Part shown: piece by piece, positions 13,705 through 22,179 of the stretch | Position numbering within the stretch: the first letter of the stretch is position 1 | Layout: every line of letters starts with the position of its first letter | Origin: Laburnicola sp. R22_1 | Lineage: Eukaryota > Ascomycota > Dothideomycetes > Pleosporales > Didymosphaeriaceae | DNA: 64,000 nucleotides | Assembly: GCA_014281115.1 (NCBI GenBank) | Contig: JACONQ010000008.1 | Coordinates: forward strand, 1,302,001-1,366,000 | Direction of reading: 5' to 3' | Position numbers and translations under genes: made by a program | The notes under the pieces: model-generated | Told to the model about the DNA's origin: nothing | What the model saw: the letters and a program-made list of their open reading frames with translations, nothing else | The model's database searches: none

Positions 13705-13905
13705 AAGGGTTCGGGCCCGCGATAGTTGGGATGAAAGTAAGTTGATTCCTAGTACATGAAATACTGCTATACCAAGTAGGTAGGCAGAAGGGCAGCACCT
13801 TATGGGTGCTACCGTGCTAGTGACTGGATTGGGCCTAGCGCCGGATCAACGTTATTCCGGGTTCCGAGCCAGGTGCCGCTATGGATCCATGATAGCTACA
13901 GCTAG
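13705..13905. other. Second short GC-balanced island
   Basis: About 200 bases of near-balanced composition with intact CA/TG words between AT-rich blocks. It includes a small hairpin (AGCACC TTAT GGGTGCT) and the GC-rich word GGGTTCGGGCCC. No ORF, tRNA cloverleaf or splice structure could be supported. It was either too short or too unique to be mutated with its neighbours, or it is a fragment of a young element. Confidence 0.5.
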
Positions 13906-14902
13906 AAGACAGACTAGTTTAATAATAAAATAGAGCTAATTACTAAATATATAGCTCGTACTATACACTAGTAACTATTAATATAACTACCTAGTAGGCT
14001 AAAGATATTATTTTAGTCTTAGTTAAGTAGATAGGTTAAACTAGTAATATATGCGCTTTGCCTAGATATAAGCTCTAATACGCTAGTGCTTTTTATAAAT
14101 AGGATTACGCTATATAGTGGCTATAAGCGTAGCTAGTAAGCTTACGCTCTAGTAGGCAGATATATTTAAGATGTGCATTATGAGGAGTAATAGGTTTATT
14201 ATAAAATATTAATATTTTTATGTAAATATAGTAATAGTGGGTGTTTAATTACTCTAAACTAGACTATAGGCTATTCTTAAGAGTAATATCTATTAAAAGT
14301 TTCTTAAGACTCGCGTAATTATTTATAACTATCTTACTAAGCTTCTACTTAAGCTATTATATAATACTATTATTATTCTTTTTTATATAATATATAGTAG
14401 CGCACTTTTACTATACTAGGTAACTAATCTAGAAAGCGTTTATATATTTTCTTCTACTCTATCTTCTACTTATCTATTTAGGGGTAATATAGTAGCTATG
14501 GCTAGAATAATATTACTTATTATAATACTCTTATTCTCTAGCTCTATTACCTAGAAGTTTATAATAGACTATGCCTCTTTCTCTTAGGTAGATAATTGCT
14601 ATATTTAATATTAGAAAGGTAATATCTTACTCTATTTATTCTAGTAGAAGTAATAAAATAACTTTAAAGCTCTAGTTATTTTCGCTATACCTTAATAAGG
14701 TGGAAAGTTCTAGCACTTTTACTTAGCGGCATATCCTATAATTAAAACTAAATAAGGCGTATAGTCTAGATATAGTAAAGCGTAACTTAATTTAGTTTCT
14801 ATAAATATTTTTATTTAAATAAACATTTTACTTAAAAAAATATTTTATTTATAGAAGTATTTTATTTATATAAATATTTTATTTATAAAAAGTTTTAGAA
14901 AG

Positions 14903-15091
14903 AAGTTTATATAAGAAAGACGTTTATATAAAAAGACGTTAATATAAAAGAGAAGTTTATATAAAAAGAAGTTTATATAAAAGAGAAGTTTATATAAGAG
15001 AGAAGTTTATATAAAAAAGAAGTTTATATAAGAGAAAAGTTTATATAAGAGAAAAGTTTATATAAGAGAAAAGTTTATATAAGAGAAAAGT
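14903..15091. repeat. AT-rich minisatellite, 15-18 bp unit
   Basis: About eleven imperfect units based on AGTTTATATAAGAGAAA, with spacers that vary between AAAAG, AGAGAG and AAAGACG. The last four units are almost identical, so the array is most homogeneous at its right end. An AT-rich TTTATTTATATAAATA tract precedes it. Confidence 0.85.
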
Positions 15092-15703
15092 TAAACGTCT
15101 AGTTTCTATAAATATCTAGTTTATAAAATCTCTAGTCTATATAAATACTAAAAGAAGGTAATTAGGACGATACTACGCGCGCGCTTAGATGGCATCTTTT
15201 AAGGTGTAGCTAGTAGTCTACGTAGTGGCGAGTAGGGCTATAGCGCTCTCTAAGTAGCTAATTTGCTACTAGAATTAGTTATTCTAGTCCTATAAATCTT
15301 GCTATAAGTATACTAGTAGTACATAGGTGGCTATTTTAATTGCCTTTACTTATAGTTACTAGCGATTATAGCTTTATTATTATAAGTAGTATTACTAGAA
15401 TCTAATTATTATTTTATAAAATATTAGCCAATTATATTAATTACGAAGAGACTAATATTTAGCGCTAAACTACGTATAGAAGGTAAGGCTTAGCAAAACT
15501 ATATCGTAGCTATATATAGAGATAATGCTATAATTACTAGTAACTATACTTACTACTAATTCTATATAGTTAACTATAAAGCTAATACTATTCTAAGACG
15601 TGTATATAGTCTAATAATAAGAGCTTTTTATTATTTTTCTTTTAATAGCTTTTTTATTTCTCTTTGTAGCTAGCCTATTTTTTTAGATATTTTTTTCTAT
15701 AAC

Positions 15704-15840
15704 TAGCCTATTCTTTTAGCCAGCCTATTCTTTTAGCCAGCCTATTCTTTTAGCCAGCCTATTCTTTTAGCCAGCCTATTCTTTTAGCCAGCCTATTCTT
15801 TTGGCTAGCCTATTTTTTTAGCTAGCCTATTTCTATAGCT
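15704..15840. repeat. 17-bp minisatellite
   Basis: About eight direct units of CCTATTCTTTTAGCCAG. The central five are exact and the outer ones diverge (TAGCC, GGCTAGCC). The array sits in AT-rich DNA. It has no spacers, so it is not a CRISPR-like structure. Confidence 0.88.
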
Positions 15841-16265
15841 ACTATAATCTTAACTTAATACTATTATTATAGCACTACTAAGCATACTATTCGACTTAAT
15901 ATAGTAGCGTAGTATTATTTAGAGTAGTTTATTTATCTTAAGTAGTTTATTCTAAGGCGAAATTTTGTGGACTAGAACTTTATTAAAGTCTTTCTTAACT
16001 AAAAAAACTAATAAATATATAATATAAACTAGTAGTCTTATTTATATAAATAATATATAATATTAACTTAAAGCTATAAAATATAATAAAAAGACGCTTT
16101 TAAAAGCAAGTCTTATTAATAAAAGTAAGTAATACTAATAGAAAGCTTAGTACTAATAGCTTTAACTATCTTAAAATCTTACTAAATAAAGAAAAAGTAT
16201 ACTTAGAGTACTAACTCTAAGATATTGCTAAATTATAATAAAATTCCTATTTTCTAAGGTAATTG

Positions 16266-17054
16266 CACTAAAATCGTAAAGCTCTTGGCTTTTTTGCGTT
16301 GAGCTTAGTAGACCTACCGAGCACAAGCTCGGTAGCCTAGTCAAGGGCCAAGTAGGTAGCGGTTTGCTAATTCGCCTTCTGCAGTCCGTGCATCTCAGGC
16401 TTACCGCGCCACATTATAGGGAACCAAGAGTAGCTCGCAGCACTTTTACTGTATCTTAAATGCCATCTTAGAGGGGCAAGGTGATCATTAGGTGTCTATA
16501 CTCATCTAGTGTCCGCAAACGTTACAAGTAGCGCAATTCACTAATGCATTAAATAAAGTATTCTACCACGAAATTTTGTAATATTGGCTATGGTTGGCGG
16601 CTCTAAAGCCTTATTTCTAGCTTGGGGTGAAATGGTGTTCCCGCGCATTACGCGCACGGACATGGTAAAGATTTTGGTAGGTTTCTATGGCTTAGGCAGC
16701 CAAATGCTCAACCATTGTGACTCCTCCCACTACGCTGTCTTCGGGAACACTGCGGCCTTGCTGTCGCTACTTAACTTAGCCACTTATATGGATGCACTGT
16801 GAGCATCCGGAAAGCTGTATAATATAAGCAAACCGAGCTTTTGTAAAATTTGTGAATACTCACAGTAGATACGCTAAAGCCAACGCATCCAGCCCAGTGG
16901 GCTTGGGAGACTGTAGATTGTTGGTATTGTTTCAATCAGATGATTATATGACTAACTTTGACCATTCTTAATGTTGTAGTACTGTTGAATACAGTAGGAG
17001 GCCGCAGTAGGGATTAGGGCGAGACAGGCTGTGAATTCGTTAAATAGGGTTCCC
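16266..17054. other. GC-balanced intergenic stretch
   Basis: Composition returns to normal here. A 72-codon frame at 16584-16802 exists, but it has no signal peptide, domain or splice context that would support it. This stretch lies downstream of the minus-strand secreted-protein gene and may contain its 3' UTR. Confidence 0.5.
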
Positions 17055-17429
17055 CTATGGGCCTACCCACAATGCTGACATACAGATAGCACTTGACCTG
17101 TCGCAGTTCAGGCGCAAGGTTCCCTTCGTGGGAGCTTGTCCTTCGATGTGTTAGCTCTAGCGCTACAGATTCATTACATAGAATTTCTGCTTACTTTTAG
17201 AGACTTCGCTCTTGCTACCTTCCACAGGCACATTGTAATCGATCTGAAAACTTTCACCCGAATCGATGGGCACCAAAGTGGCAAACCCATCGTTAAGCGC
17301 ATCGAAGAGAGTATAGTCGCTGTCCTTTGGTACTGAAGCATTCGGGGTACCATCGGGATCCTGAGGCGTGGCAAGTACAGAGACCGCCTGCAGAGCAGTC
17401 GCAAGGACAACGAGCTTTGGAAGTTGCAT
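17055..17429 (-). CDS. Small secreted protein, candidate effector
   Basis: Exon 1 (17429-17195) encodes a clear signal peptide (MQLPKLVVLATALQAVSVLA, then TPQ). It is followed by an acidic, proline- and serine-containing chain. Read straight through, the frame gives 88 residues. The sequence at 17194 (AAAAGTAAGC on the coding strand) is a good donor, and a CTAAC branch site with an acceptor at 17141 defines a 54-nt intron. Spliced, the frame continues in exon 2 (17140-17055), giving 106 residues and two cysteines, with a Lys-Arg pair at the exon junction that could be a Kex2 processing site. No known family is recognised. It lies on a small GC-balanced island between AT-rich blocks, the usual position of effector genes in such genomes. 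The signal peptide is well supported; the spliced 3' end is a proposal. Confidence 0.55.
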
Positions 17430-18534
17430 GATTGTTTGGTGGTCGTTTTGGTGGTTGTTTGGTATAGTTATACTTGATGAGAAGATTGTTGGTGGTAGAA
17501 ATCGTAGGATGGTGGCAGCAAGGAGAATTTATATGATGTGAGATGCCTTCTGTCACTACGAATTAGCCCGAGAATGGAGACCAAAGCGGGAAGTTCCACT
17601 GGTATATTAAAATACATGGATGATAGGGCATATTCCCTGTCCCAAAATCATAAGCTAGGATACGAAGAAGGTCCTTTTCATCAAAATGTACAGTCTATGC
17701 GTATGTTCGGGAGACTCTATGACCAAACAGAAACAAGTTTCTTCGTATAGATTGAAACCCATATTTCCGTACACGCGTCCTGCGGTTCTAAAAAAAAAAA
17801 AAAAACCCTTGTCCGGTCCGAATAATCTGCACTATTAGTATTGACTTACGTATAGGAAAAGTGCCGGTATATTAAACAAAACTTGAGCCTCTTGCTAACT
17901 AGCAACAAGTCGCACCGAAAACTACTCGTACCTGACTCCGACGGAGCCGTAACGTGCTAAACTATTGGCTACATAAGAGTATCTTGCCTAAGCTTAATAA
18001 TGTTTTATGTACTCAATCCTTGCACAGTACCTCTGTTTTTTCTGTCCTATGTGCCGACATAGAGTAACGTCGGCCCTATAGGTGTAGATTATGGCCGAGC
18101 TTCTTTTACGGACTTGGGTTAGAATAGAGTTATTTTTACAAGATTGACACTTGATAGAATAAAATCGAACGACATGATGGAGTTAATTAGTAGGTTGGTG
18201 GCAGGGCAAGCGTCAGCACCGTCAGTTCCTGTTTAGGGAGGCGGAGCCTCTTGCCTGTGGCTACATCATGTAATACGAATATATCCCAATCGGCTAACAG
18301 GATCAGTCTTATCTGAGTGGCAGCTGATCTTCAAGGCAGTTTATGAAATAGCTTGTTTCTGTTGAGTTAGTTGTAGAGTCCATGCGTATATAGAGGGGAA
18401 CCCTACCAACTAACAGAAATGAGACCTTCCCGTATAGAAAATCCCGCAATAGAAACTTTAGGCCCGACTTCTTTACTGTGGTTGTGGTCGTTGATTAGCA
18501 GCGCGGACAAGGGAACGTGCCACACAACGAACCC
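17430..18534. other. Intergenic island sequence
   Basis: GC-balanced, with no supportable gene. It includes the likely 5' leader of the minus-strand gene (A- and C-rich sequence just upstream of 17429), a poly-A run of about 16 at 17790-17806, and a short inverted pair GTTAGTTGTAG / CTACCAACTAAC at 18366-18414 around a TATATAG word. That pair is reminiscent of an LTR edge but lacks further support. Confidence 0.45.
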
Positions 18535-18694
18535 AAGGAGCCAGCTTACACTTCCGCTGCTTAGCTCGTGGAAGTAGACGGATGTGTTAGCATTTTAGCT
18601 ATTAACAGAGCTGACGCGACCCCTACAACTCCTTACCAACATGGGCTAATATTTACCGGTCGAGCCGAAATCGAATTACGGCCCGAAATCAAAT
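18535..18694 (+). repeat. Direct repeat, copy 1
   Basis: A 160-bp unit starting AAGGAGCCAGCTTACACTTC and ending near GCCCGAAATCAAATT. It matches copy 2 at 18738-18881 almost exactly apart from a block of about 16 bases (around TTAGCTATTAACAGAGCTGA) that copy 2 lacks, and a few G-to-A differences at CpG (for example GCCGAAATCG against GCCAAAATCA). The offset is 203 bp. Confidence 0.93.
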
Positions 18695-18737
18695 TAATGT
18701 TCTATACCGTAGTGCCTAGTTAATAGCGCCTAGCCCT

Positions 18738-18881
18738 AAGGAGCCAGCTTACACTTCCGCTGCTTAGCTCGTGGAAGTAGACGGATGTGTTGGCATTTTA
18801 GCGCGACCCCTACAACTCCTTACCAACATGGGCTAATATTTACCGGTCGAGCCAAAATCAAATTACGGCCCGAAATCAAAT
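18738..18881 (+). repeat. Direct repeat, copy 2
   Basis: The second copy of the 18535-18694 unit, 144 bp long because of one internal deletion. It ends about 40 bp before the TATA box of the six-cysteine secreted-protein gene, so the duplication lies in that gene's upstream region and may duplicate a regulatory segment. Confidence 0.93.
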
Positions 18882-18920
18882 AAATAGGCTGTAGACGCTC
18901 GTATTGACTTGTGCCAGAGG

Positions 18921-18927
18921 TATATAA
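18921..18927 (+). promoter_or_regulatory. TATA box of the six-cysteine gene
   Basis: TATATAAG lies about 110 bp before the ATG at 19032. Pyrimidine-rich CTCTTTCTCTCATC and an A/C-rich leader ending CATCTTCATC follow, as in many well-expressed fungal promoters. Confidence 0.65.
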
Positions 18928-19031
18928 GCCCTAGCTAAGCAGCCTCTTTCTCTCATCTGCTTATCACTCGACTTCATTCTCAGATCAAGCAATATCCTCC
19001 ACGAACCACTACATTAAGCAACATCTTCATC

Positions 19032-19484
19032 ATGCTTTCAACCTCTATCTTCTCCGCTGTCATGCTCGCTTTGAGCGCAGTATCGTAAGTGCGACCTGTG
19101 AAGCATCTTCACCTTTAGGGTATTCCAAGACACTACTAACTTCGTGAGCAGTGTCTCAGCTGCCAGGCATGATGCCCTTGTCTGTTGCGAGAAAAAGGAT
19201 AAAAAGTGGCGTTATAATGCGGAACTTACACACACTGTTTGCATCAGCAAGTACCCTAATGATGTGGGTAATTGTAATTCTATTTAGAAGATCAGCCTTT
19301 TAATACTGCCTAGGCCGAGTTCCGTAACGGGAGATGCTACGGCGCCAACACCGAGCTAGATGGCGATGACTTCTGGAATAGCTGCAAGGATGTTGGCAGT
19401 TTTAAATGGATTGACACGACCGGCACAACACACAAAGGGGTTTCTTCCGGCAATCTTGGGTCCGGTACCCGCATCTCATGTTAA
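19032..19484 (+). CDS. Six-cysteine small secreted protein, candidate effector
   Basis: A three-exon gene, 111 residues. Exon 1 (19032-19084) encodes most of a signal peptide (MLSTSIFSAVMLALSAV). Intron 1 (19085-19151) has GTAAGT, a CTAAC branch site and GCAG. Exon 2 runs from 19152 to 19263. Intron 2 is best placed at 19264-19313 (GTGGGT...CTAG), because that is the choice that keeps exon 3 (19314-19484) open; the stronger donor GTAATT at 19268 would give an immediate stop. The mature protein has six cysteines: an adjacent pair (LVCCEKK), then TVCISK, GRCYG, NSCKD and a terminal ISC, enough for three disulphides. No known family is recognised. Its promoter carries a TATA box and lies just after a duplicated 150-bp repeat. 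Long single frames do not reveal this gene; only spliced frames do. The exon 1 to 2 junction is solid, the second intron less so. Confidence 0.7.
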
Positions 19485-20357
19485 TTCATGGACGGGGTAT
19501 CCTATATCAGGATTTGATGATAGAAGAATACCCTTCTTTATCATCATATCTAGAGGTTATGGCACCCATACATATTTACCTTCGCTACACTCGTTTATCA
19601 AGTTTAAATTGGTTGTTTAGTTGTTATGTATTTTAAGTCACTCGTTATAGTAAAAAACCCTTCAGGTAGCACCGTAGTTGTTGTTGGACTTTTCATCTTA
19701 AACGGATTATTAAGCTCAAGTTACCCCTTAGTTCGCTAACCTACTACCTAAACTTTTCCCCTTACCCTAACGTCCCCCCCCCCTACGTGGAGGAAAACCC
19801 CCTGTGCCGACATGGAAACACCACAACAACATTTTATTATCTTACCCCCGGGTTTTCTTAGCCATGGTCGAGACATGAGCATTGTTCGCACGTTCTTCCC
19901 CAGGTTATTGGCTTGCAACCTAAAATTACGACACCTTAATCATGCTGTTGATCATTCCTTGTATCCATTCACAACTATCTTTACTTTTTACCCCTGCTGC
20001 ACTGCGATAGGATTTATATTACTTCTCTTCGGAGATTTTCGGATGTTGTACCAATGGAAATTCATAGTCAAAACCTATTGTGGGCCATTCAATTCGCTGT
20101 GGCATGGAGGTAAAAGGTTTCTCCGTGGGGGGAAGCATAATGGCTTCTTAGCGCAGAATCTTTATCGAGCTTACTCAGTATTTTATTTCGGCTTAGCTGA
20201 TCAACGCTATGCTCACTTGATCCAGATCAATGCGCTTGCTCGAAAACGTATGTGCTTAACTATTTTTGGTAACAAAGCGCTGCAGCCTACGTGTCCCTTC
20301 CTAGCTTGTGCTTGTCCCCTTCCATCACCATCGTATCACAGCCCCCCCATCGTAGAC
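19485..20357. other. Sequence between the effector candidate and transposon B
   Basis: It contains a C-run near 19775 (12 C) and a 207-codon frame at 19812-20435 whose last 25 codons are the start of the transposon B transposase. The upstream part of that frame has no domain and is probably fortuitous. The left end of transposon B must lie in here, but no matching terminal repeat was found. Confidence 0.45.
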
Positions 20358-21287
20358 ATGGACCGAGCCAGCCAGGTACTGGCAGAAGGTTTCCCCGTAG
20401 ATTTACCCCAGACATGGGCTGCCCGGTCGGAATAGGCCGGTGTACCTCTCACCACGCTCTATTGTCGCGCTCACGGACGGCCCTGCGAGAAAGGAAAAAG
20501 CCCAACAGCAGCAATACCTCACCCCAGCGGAAGAGAAAGCGCTGGTTGCATTCTTATTGCTAATGTCTAACCTTGGATATCCAGTCCGTATAAAGTATAT
20601 ACCTTCGCTAGCCCTTACCCTCGCCCGACAGCGGTCACCCACGGCAAAGCCCCCGGGCAAGAACTGGCCTCGAGCCTTCGAGAAACGCCATCCCGAACTC
20701 AAAGCAAGGACGGTCAAGGCAATAGACTGGAAGCGTCATGGGAACAATACATACCCGAAGATTGTAGAGTGGTTTGAGGTGATTAGAAGCGTCATCCAGG
20801 ATCCGGCTATTCTGCCTGAGAACGTTTATAACATGGATGAGACAGGAGTCATGCTAAGCATGCTTGGCTCGGTGAAAGTCCTCGTAGCTAAGGATGATTT
20901 GCGCAAACATCGAGGAGCAGGCGTGAAGCGAACCATGGTAACTGCTATTGAGTGTATAAGTAGCGATGGTAGCTCGCTGCTCCCACTTATCATCTGGCCA
21001 GCTTCAACCCACCGAAGCAACTGGACAACGTATCCAACGCCTGGCTGGCATTATGCGCACTCGGAGAATGGGTACAACGACTCTAAAATCAGCTTAGAGT
21101 GGCTTACTCGTGTGTTCGATCCTCAGACTAGAGAACGGGCGAACGGAAGACCGCGAGTACTAATCTGCGATGGCTTCGAGACCCATGAAACGCTTGAGAT
21201 CTTAGAGATCTGCTTTAAAGCCAACATTCGCCTATGTCGTCTCCCCTCTCATACTTCTTACAAGCTCCAGCCCTGCGACGTTGGAGT
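20358..21287 (+). pseudogene. Transposase of transposon B, N-terminal two thirds
   Basis: It starts MDRASQVLAEGFP at 20358. A stop after about 25 codons (near 20433) and a one-base frameshift near 20480 separate the first HTH from the long open frame that continues to 21287. That frame holds the CENP-B-like DNA-binding region (GKNWPRAFEKRHPELKAR) and the DDE_1 core. All three catalytic aspartates are present (YNMDETGV, LICDGFETH, QPCD), with 35 residues between the second and third, the DD35D spacing of pogo-type enzymes. It ends at the inversion breakpoint; the plus-strand frame then runs into antisense sequence until 21423. Confidence 0.85.
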
Positions 21288-21328
21288 GCACGACTCTCGA
21301 TATATTTCATCAGCTCAAAAGTCCCCTT

Positions 21329-22122
21329 CTAATACATCCGCGCTACTGGTGCCCTCCAGGGCACTGGTGCCTTTGCTGGCTCAGCCACCCTTACTGACTC
21401 TGTCACGTCGCTCTTCCGCGTAGCTTTTGCCTTCCGCACTGGTACCGACGGACCCGCCTCTACCTCCTGTCCTTGCCCTGAGTTGGGTTCTGACTCCGGG
21501 CACTTGCGCTTACGACCGCGCTTTCCCTTATCCGCAGTAGCTTTGGCATTCTCCTTCTGAGCACGCTTCTTCCTCGCCTCCTCAAGGTCTTCGTAGCTCA
21601 TTACCTTCGCTTTCCCCAAGACAACAGACCTGGTCGATCGGCGGACCTTAGCTTCTTTATTCAACTTCAACAAGAACTGGTTCTGGTCTTCAAGGAGAAC
21701 CTGTTTGGCGAAAGATACCTGAGCGGCATTTGCCAGTTTCTGTACGTGTCTCTGCAGGCGATGTTTGCTTGATTTGTTGGGAAGTGCATGAGCATCTCGC
21801 TGGATTAATGTATGTAAAGATATTAGACCCTCTGTTGTCACTGGCGTTATGGGCGTATTCAACACTTCAACTTGCGGACAGGAACCCTCATTCGAAATAC
21901 TCAGCACAGGAAGAGGCGTCGGGATACTCCAGAGTACCCTCTCTGGATTGAATGGGAACAGTTCCGTGGCTGCCCACAATGAGGTGATGTTCCTTTTAGA
22001 GAACGCCTTTTCTCTTGCAGGCTTGTAAAGAGAGGTGAAATGCTCCTTGCCGACGTTGTCTAGACCTCCTCAAAGCAGTCATTCAACCTTGTTGCGATAG
22101 GCTGCTTTCAGAGGCGCAAAGA
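21329..22122 (-). pseudogene. Transposase of transposon B, inverted C-terminal third
   Basis: Read from 22122 downward: KLFAPLKAAYRNKVE, a stop, then LxxGGLDNVGKEHFTSLYKPAREKAF and the long tail beginning WAATELFPFNPERVL. The tail is Lys/Arg-rich (KGKRGRKRK) and ends APVARMY at 21329. Two in-frame stops lie in the first 20 codons (near 22075), so the C-terminal 216 residues are open from 21979. This is the normal C-terminus of the transposase encoded by 20358-21287, now on the opposite strand. Confidence 0.82.
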
Positions 22123-22179
22123 GCTTTATGTACTTAGAATTATCGTAATAATCGATCAGACAAGCGGCTTGCATGGACG

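Larger units (their letters stand above)
13906..16265. other. AT-rich RIP block with two minisatellites
   Basis: Same composition as the other AT blocks. Two tandem arrays, listed separately, stand out at 14903-15091 and 15704-15840. No gene seen. It ends near 16265, where CA/TG words reappear. Confidence 0.7.
20358..22122. mobile_element. Transposon B, pogo-type, with inverted 3' half
   Basis: One pogo-type element whose left part reads on the plus strand (20358 to about 21287) and whose right part reads on the minus strand (about 22122 down to 21329). The plus-strand piece stops at QPCDVGV in the catalytic core; the minus-strand piece starts at KLFAPLKAAYR, the next residues in relatives of this family. 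The two pieces are complementary rather than overlapping, so a single internal inversion of about 840 bp explains them better than two truncated copies. Terminal repeats were not recognised. RIP-decayed DNA begins soon after 22180. Confidence 0.8.

Noticed and set aside
13705..13730. GGGTTCGGGCCC resembling a tRNA B box
   Set aside because: No A box at the right distance and no acceptor stem or anticodon arm could be folded.
15704..15840. Possible CRISPR-like array
   Set aside because: Units of 17 bp are directly adjacent without spacers, in a eukaryotic genome; it is a minisatellite.
16584..16802. 72-codon frame MAMVGGSKALFLAW
   Set aside because: No signal peptide, no domain and no splice extension could be found; chance in balanced DNA is likely.
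17790..17806. Poly-A run as the tail of a retrotransposed element
   Set aside because: No target duplication or coding remnant lies beside it; a simple homopolymer is enough.
19812..20435. 207-codon plus-strand frame before transposon B
   Set aside because: Only its last 25 codons (MDRASQVLAEGFP...) match a known protein, the transposase start; the rest has no domain, unusual composition and no upstream promoter or splice evidence.
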